From Piscicola geometra (taxonomy: Eukaryota; Annelida; Clitellata; Hirudinida; Piscicolidae): DNA of 64,000 nucleotides. This document shows positions 24,370-35,947 of the stretch, piece by piece; position 1 is the first letter of the stretch, and every line of letters begins with the position of its first letter. The stretch lies in the NCBI GenBank assembly GCA_943735955.1, contig OX030966.1, positions 4,498,976 to 4,562,975 of the forward strand, read 5' to 3'. The notes under the pieces were generated by a model. The model was not told the origin of the DNA. It made no database searches and saw only the letters and a program-made list of their open reading frames with translations. The translations under genes and the position numbers were made by a program.

Positions 24370-26515
24370 CCCTGTGAACATTAAATATGGGTCCCATATG
24401 AGCTAAAGGGGCTAAGGATTATCTATATGGGTCCTATATGGGCTAAATGGGCTTTTTAAAAAAATAAAATTTAACGTGTTTTTAAAGAAAAGTCTATATG
24501 GGTCGTATATGGGTCTTAAATGGGCTAAATGAGCTTTGAATAATAATAAAAGTTAAAACGTTTACAAGGAAAGCCTATGTGGGTCCTATATGGGCTATAT
24601 GGGCTTTGAAGGAGAAAAAATTTTTAAAGTGTTTTTGGCTGATAGAGTTCAATACAGTCACAACCAACATAAAAATCCATACACGAAAACACACACAAAA
24701 AATTAATTCAAACATCAACTTAACATTTTTTAAACCCCCCGAAGCCACCCTCAAAGAATATAATACACAGTACGATATCAACAACCACACCGCATCGGCA
24801 TCGTAACCACAGCCACAACCTACAACCACAGCAACTAGACTACTAATATAACCAAGCCAGCACCCCATTAGGACTTATAGTAAGATCTAGTTGATTCGAT
24901 GAAAGACTGAGAAGATGAAATATCAATCGTAAAGATTTTGCAGGCAACTCACACCCAGACCATCGATACAAATACACATACTTACACAAACATGCACGTT
25001 GATAAAACGAGATTATCATTACAATAACAAAATACTCCCACTAACATACCATCAAATAATGAAACACACTACATTAATAACAACCACGCCACATTGACAA
25101 CATATCCACATCCACAACCTACAACCAACACATCATGACTACAAACAAATTCTAAACTAGAACCACATTAAGACTGATAACAAGAGCGATTCTAGGTGAT
25201 TCAAAGGGAGACGGATGAGATGAAGTGACAAGCGATGAAGATGCATTTATAAACTCACACCCAACCTGCGATATAAATTATACACACGCACAGACACATA
25301 CGATGAATAAGCACATAAATGAATTTATCACTAAATGAAAGAATGAAACTATTAAGACTGATCAGACACGGCCTTTAGATGATCAAATCATCAAATCTAA
25401 GGACCACTTTAAACACAAAACATACCCTAATAGAAACCTTTATCCGACAAATAATAACACCACACCAAAAGATAAAACACAACGATATAATTAAAATATT
25501 CATTTTGAAGACATTTATTACACTAGATAAACTCAAGATGACACTTATATACTCCCACATAAACAACCCACCTCTTCACAGATAGACACATACTTAACAT
25601 AAACAGAAAAGGACACACAAATACACCCACACATACATTCCATCACTCCTCGGACAAAGCCACATCATAAAGTGGTGCATTAGCACAACGAGTCTCCACT
25701 GATAAAGATACAAGATAAACTTTCACTAATTACCACACAGATACATACATACATTATCAATATAGACTTGTAAGATTTCCATAACCTAAAATTCCATAGT
25801 TTATATAAACCATTCAAGACCTATGAGAAGTCTTTTCCGCTCGTTTTTATTCTAAGGCTTGAGAAAGGCATCTGCCGAAACCGGTCGCCAAAATTAAATT
25901 GAATAGAACGAGCACCAAACAATCACTTCCATCGAACAGCAGATCAGCTCACCAACTGCATTCACCAGCCTACAATACCAAACAGCGGACCATTCAAAGC
26001 CTTTAGGGTCAATAAGCATTTTGGCAGATTCTTACTTCACCATTAAAAGAAAAGAACACACAAAGGATAAAGACCGACTCACAAACAGACTCTCCTTTTA
26101 CACCAAACATCCAACCACGGACTGGCAGGAGCCAGAGACAGAGATGGAAAGAGGGCAAGAAGAGCAAGCCAGCCAATATCGAGAAGAAATAATCTCGAAA
26201 GCCGACTGTCGCATTGAAGAATCCGATTAATCTAATTTTTTAATATTTGGATTATTTTTTAAATATCTTTGAATTTATGTTTGTCAGACATATTTTACTT
26301 GCTTTTTTTAAACAATAAGTACTTTTTCAGTCAATCATGTGTTCGTGTTCAAAAGTTTGAACGTATATGCTATACAGGCAGCCCATATAGCCCACATAAG
26401 GCCTAATTAAAAAAGCCCACATAAGGCCCATACAGCCCATTTGCAAATAGCCAAATATGTGTATCATTTTGACATGGGCTGCCCATATGGGTCCCATGTA
26501 TGAGTGTTCACAGGG
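24370..26515. mobile_element. Unclassified TIR transposon with CCCATATGGGTCC-type subterminal repeats
   Basis: The ends share CCCTGTGAACA as an exact inverted repeat (24370-24380, 26505-26515) with similarity extending about 35 bp through GGGTCCCATATG. From 24385 to 24620 a unit of about 80 bp (TATGGGTCCTATATGGGCTAAATGGGCTTT...) recurs three times, and a shorter set lies at 26385-26515. The interior (24650-26020) is strikingly A/C-rich on the + strand with diverged direct repeats about 300 bp apart. A 69-codon ORF (26021-26230) matches nothing I recognise. No clear target duplication was found. Confidence 0.65.
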
Positions 26516-26904
26516 CTATTACATTGTTTATAACTAATAATTTCCACATCGAACCATAACTAGCTTCTTATAATCATGAACTTTTATGGAGAATGTCTGC
26601 CCACCTTCCACGCAAAAATTAAATTACTTGAAAAACCTATAACATTTTAACCGTTCATTTAGCTTAGGTAAATATCCAAAATAGCTGTGTTTTCTTTGAT
26701 TTACGTGTGAACTTTTTCAGGTTAATTTTTTAAAAAACAGAGGATTTAGGTGACTTTCATTATTTTTCTATTTGGGGAAAAATAATAATACAGCGAACAC
26801 ATTTAAGAGCCTACCAGTCGTAGAGAAAGACTTCCATGCTTTGCTGGTAAACTGACCGATAAATGGAACACATATTTTGATCAAAAATTTTATATTTAAA
26901 AAAT
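26516..26904. other. AT-rich spacer, nothing recognised
   Basis: Sequence between the TIR element and the minisatellite. No exon, RNA gene or repeat was identified. Confidence 0.5.
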
Positions 26905-28725
26905 TCTCATTGATAATTTATTGAGTATTTTATTGTTTTTATTGAGTATTTTATTGTTTTTAATAAATATTTTATTGTTTTTATTGAATATTTTATTGTT
27001 TTTATTAAATTTTTTTATTAAGTATTTTATTGTTTTTATTGAGTATTTTATTGTTTTTATTGAGTATTTTATTGTTTTTATTGAGTATTTTATTGTTTTT
27101 ATTGAGTATTTTTTTTTATTGAGTATTTTGTTGTTTTTATTGAGTATTTTATTGTTTTTATTAAATTTTTTTATTAAGTATTTTATTGTTTTTATTGAGT
27201 ATTTTATTGTTTTTATTGAGTATTTTATTGTTTTTATTGAGTTTTTTTTTTATTGAGTATTTTGTTGTTTTTATTGAGTATTTTATTGTTTTTATTGAGT
27301 AATTTATTGTTTTTATTAAATATTTTATTGTTTTTATTGAATTTTTTTTCTCAAGTATTTTATTGTTTTTATTGAATTTTTTTTCTCAAGTATTTTATTG
27401 TTTTTATTGAATTTTTTTTCTCAAGTATTTTATTGTTTTTATTGAATTTTTTTTCTCAAGTATTTTATTGTTTTTATTGAGTATTTTATTGTTTTTATTG
27501 AGTATTTTATTGATTTTATTGAGTATTTTATTGTTTTTATTGAGTATTTTATTGTTTTTATTGAGTATTTTATTGTTTTTATTGAGTATTTTATTGTTTT
27601 TATTGAGTATTTTATTGTTTTTATTGAGTATTTTATTGTTTTTATTGAGTATTTTATTGTTTTTATTGAGTATTTTATTGTTTTTATTGAGTATTTTATT
27701 GTTTTTATTGAGTATTTTATTGTTTTTATTGAGTATTTTATTGTTTTTATTGAGTATTTTATTGTTTTTAATAAATATTTTATTGTTTTTATTGAATATT
27801 TTATTGTTTTATTGAATATTTTATTGTTTTTATTGAATTTTTTTATTAAGTATTTTATTGTTTTTATTGAGTATTTTATTGTTTTTATTGAGTATTTTAT
27901 TGTTTTTATTGAGTATTTTATTGTTTTTATTGAGTATTTTATTGTTTTTATTGAGTATTTTATTGTTTTTATTGAGTATTTTATTGTTTTTATTGAGTAT
28001 TTTATTGTTTTTATTGAGTATTTTATTGTTTTTATTGAGTATTTTATTGTTTTTATTGAGTATTTTATTGTTTTTATTGAGTATTTTATTGTTTTTAATA
28101 AATATTTTATTGTTTTTATTGAATATTTTATTGTTTTATTGAATATTTTATTGTTTTTATTGAATTTTTTTATTAAGTATTTTATTGTTTTTATTGAGTA
28201 TTTTATTGTTTTTATTGAGTATTTTATTGTTTTTATTGAGTATTTTATTGTTTTATTGAATATTTTATTGTTTTTATTGAGTATTTTGTTGTTTTTATTG
28301 AGTATTTTATTGTTTTTATTGAGTAATTTATTGTTTTTATTAAATATTTTATTCTTGTTATTGAATATTTTATTGTTTTTATTGATTTTTTTTTCTTAAG
28401 TATTTTATTGTTTTTATTTAATTTTTTTTCTTAAGTATTTTATTGTTTTTATTGAGTATTTTATTGTTTTTATTGAATATTTTATTGTTTTTATTGAGTA
28501 ATTTATTGTTTTTATTAAATATTTTATTGTTTTTATTTAATATTTTATTGTTTTTATTTAATATTTTATTGTTTTTATTTAATATTTTATTGTTTTTATT
28601 TAATATTTTATTGTTTTTATTTAATATTTTATTGTTTTTATTTAATATTTTATTGTTTTTATTGAATTTTTTTTATTAAGTATTTTATTGTTTTTATTGA
28701 CTATTTTATTGTTTTTATTGAGTAA
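26905..28725. repeat. 21-bp minisatellite (TATTTTATTGTTTTTATTGAG)n with higher-order structure
   Basis: About 1.8 kb of a near-perfect 21-bp unit. Variant units (AATAAATATTTT, GAATTTTTTTATTAAG, GAATTTTTTTTCTCAAG) recur in the same order, for example around 27760-27850 and 28090-28180. This shows that blocks of roughly 330 bp were themselves duplicated. Leu/Phe/Ile-rich ORFs over it are artefacts of a unit length divisible by three. Confidence 0.95.
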
Positions 28726-29255
28726 TTTATTTCTTCGCTTAGATAATTGTTCAATTTTTTCGTTCGATTCAAGTATTTGTATATAAATTTACTTTTAATT
28801 TCAGAGTGAAAAGATGGTTAATACTAAAACTTAATTTATTATTATGTAAAATAACTTCTAAAACGTTTTCAATGCATTTAAAACTCAATGCTGCGTTTTC
28901 GCAACTTTGACGTAATATGATTTCATATGATTTTTAATAAGCCTAGTCATTCATTACAATAGTTATTATGGAAATAATAAAATTAGTATTTAAATGTTTA
29001 TGTATTATAAAATTTATAAAATTAATATTCAAATTTGAATTTTGTTGATGAATGTTAATTTTTATATTTAAAGAAAAAATTCAAGCCGCAAATACTTCAC
29101 ATTTGAACCTTCTATAGAAAAACAAATAATTTTTTCACCTTTCATAGATTGATTATAAAATTAAAATAAAGATAACATTCGTCGTCAGTGTCGTCTTTGC
29201 AATATCACGACAGTTTATGAGTGTGCTGTTGTAATTTAAAAACACTTTGAAAATG
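28725..29255. mobile_element. Inverted partial copy of the piggyBac-like element
   Basis: Read in reverse complement, this stretch matches 23045-23550 over about 500 bp with scattered differences. Shared anchors include GCTTAGATAATTGTTCAA, GCGTTTTCGCAACTTTGAC and ATTCGTCGTCAGT. Both element ends are missing: the minisatellite replaces one flank and subterminal repeats of another element follow the other. Confidence 0.8.
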
Positions 29256-29259
29256 TTTT

Positions 29260-29657
29260 TCCTTTAAAGGTCATTTAGCCCATATATGACCCACATAAGC
29301 TGTCCATAAAAACACTTCAACTTGTATTATTATTCAAAGCTCATTTAGCCCATTTAGGACCCATATGGACTTTTCTTTAAAAACACGTTACATTTTATTC
29401 TATTTTAAAGTCCATTTAACCCATATAGGACCCATATATGACCCATACAGATAATGACTAGCCCACGAAGCCCATATAGAACCCATATATCTCTTCTTTC
29501 CTTTTTATGACATTAATATTATAATTATTTAAATTTTTTTATTGCATTACGACGTAATTAAAGCGCTTCAGTTGCGTGCCCGGGCGTTATATAAAAACGA
29601 CAATTAGTATAATTACTATTGTTGATTATATAGAACCCATATAGCATGTTGACAAGG
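29260..29657. mobile_element. One end of a second TIR element related to 24370-26515, inverted
   Basis: Contains AGCCCATATAGGACCCATA-like subterminal units in the opposite orientation to 24385-24620. It closes with TGTTGACAAGG at 29647-29657, a degenerate match to the TGTTCACAGGG terminus. The other end was not found, so this is a truncated copy. Confidence 0.6.
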
Positions 29658-29812
29658 TATATACCTACATTGTATATAGTCAATGGTTCATAGTTTAAAT
29701 ATATATAGTTTATAAAAGCTGACAGTTGACAAAATATTATTTTTCCAAAGTTTTAAAAACTTTAATACTATTATATTAAATAAATTGTATTTTCTATCAA
29801 TCCCGGTCCATC

Positions 29813-32800
29813 ATGGTTCCTAAAGTAATCTGTGCCCTCTTATTCGTGGTTTGCCTGCAGACAGGTCAGAAGTGTACCTTTTTTTCTATGTAATTAATGG
29901 TTTTAGGGTTGAAATTTTTAAAAATAAAATAAGATGAAAAAAAAAAAAAAATCAAACTGAACTTACGTTATATTTTTTTAAAGTAAATTTATCTAAAAAT
30001 AATTTAGATATTTTAAATAATTGTTTTTAACATATAGGTTGATTTTATTATTATTTTTGATTTTGAAATTATGAAACTATAATCATTGTTCAGTATACAA
30101 TTAAAAGCTTTATTGTTTTCATAATAACTTTCACAATGGTCCTCCTCAAACAGCTACCTGCAGAAAAATAAGGGATGATAAGGAATATGTGTTTAAAAGT
30201 TAGTATTGAAATGATTACTTTTTTTAATTAATAAGAAAACTCCTTCATCTCTAAAATATAAGCTTTTTATATAAACCACATTCTCAAGCAACTATAGGCT
30301 TGCAAATCCATTTCAAAATAGATTTTAAATAGTGCTCAAGTTTTTACTCGCAAACGGGTCTCCGAGTTGTAAACGGATAGTCAAGCGCCTAATGATTTGT
30401 GACTTAAACCTAGGCTATAGGTTGTGGCTTTGATTTCCACACACCATAGAAGCCCAGGCTCATTTGCCTTACTAAAATTGAAGCCTTAAAAGAGGAAATT
30501 ATCTCGATATGATTTACTCCACTATAATATTTTTGTTCATAATAATAGTTCAACTATTTATTAATTATAAAAATATTTCTTTCCAAAACAACTTTTCCAA
30601 TGCTACGTTGCTTTATTATCTAAACTTTTTCTTTAGTTCTCTTCTTCCCGCAAAAATTCATTTTTGCTAAAAAAAATCTAAGTTTGTTAATACTCTACCA
30701 ACTAATATTTAAAAGCTCAAAATTATGATTCTGTAAATGTGGTTAAAAGATCAGTAAAATTTAGTTAACTAAATAAAATATCCTACAAATTCTTCTTTTT
30801 TTAAATATTAAAGATTAAAATATAATAAAGAAGAAATTTTTTTTAGTTTGAATAAATTTAACAAATCTGAAGAAAATAAAATTATTGTGTTATAAATCAG
30901 AGCCGAAAGATCGTTTATGCATGAATAGTTAACTACACGTAACGAGGTTCTTCAATTTTTAATAGTATGAAGACGTTCTTAGCCTTGATAATCTACACCT
31001 AGCCTCTAACGGCCTTAATCGATTATTTACGACTAATTCTGAATTTTCTAATTTCGTATAGTCTTTTTATTTTAAAAAATTTGGTTAAACAAATTATACG
31101 TGTCTTTTCATAACTCTCTAGAAAGAAAATAAAATTCTTCTTTTTTTCTCAAGTTTCAACTATTTATTCAGTAACATGTGATGAGTTGTCGTGGGACGGC
31201 CACACGTTAATCACGTGCACTTGGGAAACAACCATCAGCGGCTTACCAGAGTACAAACAGGATCTTGTCGATGTGATCCGTGAAAAAAAAAACTATTTTG
31301 CGTGAGTTTTGAATTTCAGTTTCATATTTTCGATATTTTTCAATGGTTTCATACTATCTTTATTTATATAGTTCGGCTCTAACTCAAGTTTAGAGTTAAT
31401 TTAGAGCGGTAAAACTAGTGAACATTAATACTTGAAACATAAAATCAATCTTCACACATACATTTATTGAACATTTTCGTTACACAATAGACAAGCAAGT
31501 TTCAAAGGCACGTGTTTCAATTACGAAACTCTCGGGAGTGAAACGAATGTTGTGTTTTTCAATCCAGAGACTGAGGTTTTGTCCAGTTGGAATGAATACC
31601 CTCGAGAAGGCGGTTCGTACTGAGTGAATGAATGCAACACAGCTTACAAGTTGAATGATTCATACATTCCAGCTAGAGACCGACCGAAACTGATATTTTT
31701 AATTCGGCAAAAATTGAAATTCTATTTTCGGCCGAAACCGAAATTGAGCCTAAAGTGAAATTCCATTTTCGAAAGAATCCGAGATTAAACCGAAATTGAA
31801 ATCAGATTTTTGGCCGAAACCGAAACCGAAAATTTTCCCAACTTTCATTAAAAACAAATAAATATTATTTAACGATGATAATGTCAGTTTAATAAGTAAA
31901 TCCAAACAAACGTATATTTTAAGCAAAAAAATAAATGTAGAGTCTTATACGTGTATGTCGTATGTATGGTATAATTTGTATTTAGAATCTTATATGTGTA
32001 TGTTGTCAATGTGTGGTCTGGTATAATTGGTATTTAGAATGTTATAAGTGTATGTTGTCAATGAATATATGTATCGGTAAATTGAAAAATTCTAGTGGTG
32101 TAGATGTATATGTGTATTGTTTTCAAACTAATTTTTTTTTAAACTTTACTAAAAAAGTTTTTTTCAATATCATCATTGTACGTATGCCAATTTACTTAAA
32201 TTTCAATACAATGATTGTTGTTGTTCCAGATGCTTGTGTATGTTATTCGAACAATTAGTCTCATGTCACCCATAAATCAATCAACCACGATATCTAATAG
32301 AGATGAGAATCAAACCCAAACTTAATAGTTCGAGTTCGATTAAGGATCCACAGGTATATCAGATAAACTAAATATATAAAAAATTGGATTTTCGGCAAAT
32401 CCATTTCGGCCGAAACGAACTTGAGCCGAAATTACAAAATCAGTTTCGGCCAAAATAGCCGAAACTGTAAATTTAGATTCGGCCGAAACTGAAAAATTGC
32501 CGCAACTAAGAAAATTGGCAATTTTGGCGCCGAAACCGAACCCAATTTTGGTCGGCCTCTAATTCCAGAAAATTCAAATACCGTTTAAAGATAATAACCA
32601 ACAATTTCATGTTTTATCAAAAAACTTTTTGACTTAAGTAATGTTTTCATAGACAAGATAAAGTGCAGCAGTTTCCATATGAGCATGAAGAACGCCATTA
32701 AAACCGATGAAAAGTGCATGTTCCAGCCCAAGCGTGCACCAACTAAATGCGAGTGAGTATCTTTGGATTTATCCATGGTTCTAAGATATCGTAATAAACG

Positions 32801-33240
32801 ATTAAAACATGCTTCAAAATTTTATTAAAATGTATATGGGTTAATCCAGAATCGATTACATACTTACGATTTTCCGTGTCTTACTTGTTTTTCAAAAGAA
32901 TGGAAAATCGTATCAAAGACGATGCATTTTTTTAAAGAAAAGAAATATAAAAATATTATCCATGTAAAATTTTTATAATAAATATTACTATATTTAACTT
33001 TCTAGTTGTTCAAAAGACTAAAAACGCATGTCTTAAATTTGCTAACAGATCTTTTATATTAAATATTTAAGTTTATGTATTAGTTAGTTCTATCCGGTTT
33101 GATTTATTCAGTCGTAGGCTTATTTAAAGACGTGGTTTTGCTTCTTTCAACTTTAAAAAACATTATTTTATATCAGCTTTCGGCTATTTTGTTGTTTTTC
33201 ACAATTTCTCATTTCTGATTCTAGCGTTTTTTCCTTCTGA
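29813..33240 (+). CDS. Orphan secreted cysteine-containing protein, 160 aa
   Basis: Exons 29813-29864, 30154-30198, 31154-31301, 31491-31612, 32653-32752, 33225-33240; every GT/AG junction keeps phase, giving 160 residues. It starts MVPKVICALLFVVCLQT, a clear signal peptide. The mature part contains seven Cys (TCRK, VTCDEL, LITCTW, KGTCF, IKCSS, EKCMF, TKCD) and ends DVFSF. There is no further membrane segment. I recognise no family; the small size, secretion and Cys content suit an extracellular or gland product, which is inference. A TATA-like stretch (TATATATAG, about 29700) lies roughly 115 bp upstream. A hAT-type MITE and a SINE sit in its introns. A possible 3'-UTR intron donor (ACAG/GTGAGT) follows the stop at about 33264. 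Confidence 0.75.
30350..30530 (+). mobile_element. Diverged tRNA-derived SINE (family A copy 1)
   Basis: Starts AACGGGTCTCCGAGTTG and ends CTCCACTATAATA, matching the layout of the copy at 41671-41823 (AACGGGTAGCCGAGTCGG ... CGCCACTATAATA). The promoter boxes are degraded. It lies in an intron of the orphan secreted gene. Confidence 0.5.
31674..32561. mobile_element. hAT-type MITE with 8-bp target duplication
   Basis: Ends TAGAGACCGACCGAAACTG and (reverse complement) TAGAGGCCGACCAAAATTG are inverted repeats. ATTCCAGC (31666-31673) and ATTCCAGA (32562-32569) are near-identical 8-bp flanks. Subterminal zones hold many TTTCGGCCGAAACCGAAA motifs in both orientations. There is no transposase in 888 bp. 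It lies in the intron 31613-32652 of the secreted-protein gene. Confidence 0.8.
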
Positions 33241-33682
33241 TCATTGTAATTTATCAAGAAACAGGTGAGTACTAGATTTCTAATTTTTTTTATTAATACA
33301 GTTTATGGGTATAGGAAGTTAAATTTATAAATTGGGCTCTTATGTTTTTTTAATAGAACAATATCAACATACCCTATCATGCATACCCTGACGTTAGCAC
33401 AAAATTCCCCGATTCTCATTATACTAGTATTAGGTGTCACGACTTTACAGTATAGTTTAAAGTTGTTTCATATCATTCATTGAATAAGGCAATGTTTGAA
33501 AAATATTTTGATTTAAGATTTGTCTAATAATATTTTTAATGAAGCTTTTCAATTAATGAAATAAGATCAATTTTCTCGATTCTGATAGTGAGAATTGGGA
33601 ACATGAATACATTATTATGAACTTCTTGATAATATAGCTTTGTTCCGACACTATTTTCTTTTTTAGATGGCACCAATTGACC
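33241..33682. other. Intergenic, no gene seen
   Basis: AT-rich. It holds the 3' UTR of the preceding gene and possibly the upstream exon of the next ORF (TTTTTTAG/ATGGCACC at about 33660-33668 opens a 20-codon frame that stops where the basic ORF begins). Confidence 0.4.
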
Positions 33683-34241
33683 AAATAAAAGAAACCGAGA
33701 GGCTTCTCAACGTTATCGAGAAAAAATGAAAACCGAAAACAGAGAAATATACAATGAACGTAAAAGAGCTGCAGCCAAAAAGTACAGAGAATCTAAGAAA
33801 GCTTCGTGCACCGTACGCGGAAAGCGAGCAGTACGAAAGTACGAAAGAGAGAAAAAGCGTCTGCAGCGGTCACGAAAGAAGCAGCAGCAGCAGGCTCAAT
33901 CTTCTCCACTTAACCTCGATCTACCAGTAGCTGCCAGTACCAGCAGCCCAGTTACCCTGCAGCGAACCTGTATCCCTCAATTGTCCAGATCACTGACCAC
34001 TGTTTCTGCGACCAGCACATCAAGTTCTGGAACAACTAAAAATCGGAGCACCGCCCCTCGCGATCGGGAGAAGCGCAAAGCGAGATGAGCTCCAGTGCGC
34101 ATGCAGCGTAAGGATTTGGTTCCCACTTTAAAACCTGATTCGGCAGTGATGACAGCTGCTTCCTTGGACAGGCCTCATGTGTCAGTGAAGATGGAACCGA
34201 AATCACCGTCTCCTACATGCAGCGCGTCTAAAAACTCGTAA
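33683..34241 (+). pseudogene. Basic repeat ORF with in-frame TGA; unknown protein
   Basis: The frame is open from about 33683 to TAA 34239-34241 except for one TGA at 34086. First ATG is 33726; codons before it (KRNREASQRYREK) read as part of the same protein. The N-terminal half repeats a basic R-x-Y-R-E-x-x-K pattern (ASQRYREKMK, AKKYRESKK, VRKYEREKKR), then Gln and Ser/Thr-rich sequence. After the TGA a further 50 codons continue in frame (RMQRKDLVPTLKP) and end with VKMEPKSP, then paired stops. This looks like a gene or transposon ORF broken by a single CGA-to-TGA change, or a readthrough product. The base composition is richer in GC than its surroundings. I do not recognise the family. 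Confidence 0.5.
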
Positions 34242-35537
34242 TAGAAGAAAGCAGACTTCGACAAAATCTGATACTTTCATCTATTATCCATTTTAAATAT
34301 AAAAAAATTTCGTCATTTTTGTTTCTAGAAACGATTGTGCAATATTAAAAATAAAGACAACTACACAAAATTTCATACCGTTCTTTAGATTAAATTTAAT
34401 TGCTGATCTCCCAATACCTATGGAATAATAGTACTACTTAGTGTCAGTGTCCCGCTTCCCATAATCTGAAAAACTATTCAAGTATTTAAAAAAGATTAAT
34501 TCAAGTCTTGTGCTTAAAAATATTTTTTTATGTATAATACATACATGGGCATATTTAAGATTTAAAAATTTTTTATTAAACATTTAATTATGAAAAGACA
34601 CAAAGTCTGTAGTCGAATCTGGATTAACCCATATACCTACATGTGTGTTTTTTGGCGTTCGACTATATTATTATATACTGAACAGTGACTTCATGCAATA
34701 CCAAACAACTCACTACAATGCTCCAAGGTACAATAAGAAAACTGTAAATCGAACTTTTACCATAACTTTTGAATATTATGAGGAAATAAGACATGCAGAA
34801 TCCAAGGGTACAAAGTTTGATAGTTACTCTACCGAACTAGGTTCTTCCTCTTGTACCGCTATTCCTGGTGGGCTAGTTATTACGAACTTATAGAAGTTTC
34901 GCTTGTTCATGAATCTATTGTCTCAAGAAAACAAAACTTTCTCCTATTTATAAATATAGGAAGCAAGTTTTGGAAATTCATAAAAAATATACATTCAAGC
35001 GTTTTACAATTTTATGAAAAATTAAATCATGTATGAAACACACCAGATGCATCCAAGTATTTCAAACTTCCAATATCAGAACCCGATTGTGCTAGTGAGT
35101 ATACTATTAAGAATTAAAGAACTTATTTGCTTATTGTTAAATAAGCACTTTAACGTAATTGAGAAGTATTTGAATATTATAGAATTTTTTTATTCTACGT
35201 TAAATATATTTATTATTTCAGAATATCCAGTAGCCCGTATGTTCCTTTTTCTGTAATTCATTCAACAAAAATTATTTAAAAACTTTTATAAATACATTGA
35301 ATTAGTCAATTTCAGCCTTTATTCAATAGAGCGATTATAAAATTAAAACCAACGAATTCAAGACAAACATCGCACTTTTCCCAATAGAACATTCTTCTTA
35401 ATAGCAAATAATGACTCTAAACCAACTTTAAACTAATTAAACCAAATTTAAAAACTTCTGTGCATTGTTGAGATAAACTATTTTTAAAGTCCAAATTCTT
35501 CTAGTAAACTTTGAAATTTTTTGAAAAAGCATATTTA
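34242..35537. other. AT-rich intergenic, one unassigned 82-codon ORF
   Basis: 34645-34893 is open (contains FTITFEYYEEIRHAESKGTK) but has no recognised motif, no clear splice context and no homolog I know. The rest shows nothing. Confidence 0.4.
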
Positions 35538-35947
35538 ATGAGATCATCTAAGACAGTTGAGCCAACTAAAACCACCAAGGGAACAAAGCCTGAAGGTGGC
35601 AATGAAAATCACTCATTGACATTTGAGCGCTGACGATATTAGAAATTACAAATGAAAATCAATCGTTTTCTAAATGCTTATTGAATGAAATCATCCAAAA
35701 CAGTTGAGCCACAGACACCAGCCACCAAGCCCGCAGAGGGCAATGGAGGTCATTCATTTACATTTATAAAACTTAGGCGTTATCGACCATTTTTATTATC
35801 TTTGTGAATCGATCTTTTATTAAATGTTTGAATGCATTTCACAAATGGACGTTTATTCTCACAGGTGCACCGGCAGGCGTCATCGCATCCACCAATCTCT
35901 TCCTCTTCACGTTCTGCTTGGTCCTCTACCAGCTCACTTGGACATAA
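35538..35947 (+). CDS. Candidate micropeptide (46-48 aa, single TM) with duplicated alternative first exons
   Basis: Two homologous ATG exons 147 bp apart, 35538-35595 (MRSSKTVEPTKTTKGTKPE) and 35685-35748 (MKSSKTVEPQTPATKPAEG), both end in phase 1 before a GT. Either joins the exon 35865-35947 (acceptor TTCTCACAG), which adds GAPAGVIASTNLF then LFTFCLVLYQLTWT and stop. The result is a short Ser/Thr/Lys/Pro head and one hydrophobic helix at the C-terminus, a tail-anchored layout. NLF followed by FCLVL faintly recalls phospholamban-type SERCA regulators, but the helix is short and the resemblance is not proof. Alternatively only one first exon is used and the other is a relic. There is no support from a known family. 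Confidence 0.45.

Noticed and set aside
24785..25340. Diverged 300-bp direct repeats as a CRISPR-like or satellite array
   Set aside because: Only two to three diverged copies inside a TIR transposon in a eukaryotic genome; internal repeats of the element explain them.
25850..25905. CTTGAGAAAGG...GAAACCGG considered as a hammerhead ribozyme
   Set aside because: The required CTGANGA core is absent.
26921..28679. Several Leu/Phe/Ile-rich ORFs up to 195 codons resembling membrane proteins
   Set aside because: 21-bp minisatellite with length divisible by three; no splice or start context.
34645..34893. 82-codon ORF considered as an exon of a pore-forming or adhesion protein
   Set aside because: No motif beyond alternating polar residues; no matching flanking exons; left unassigned.
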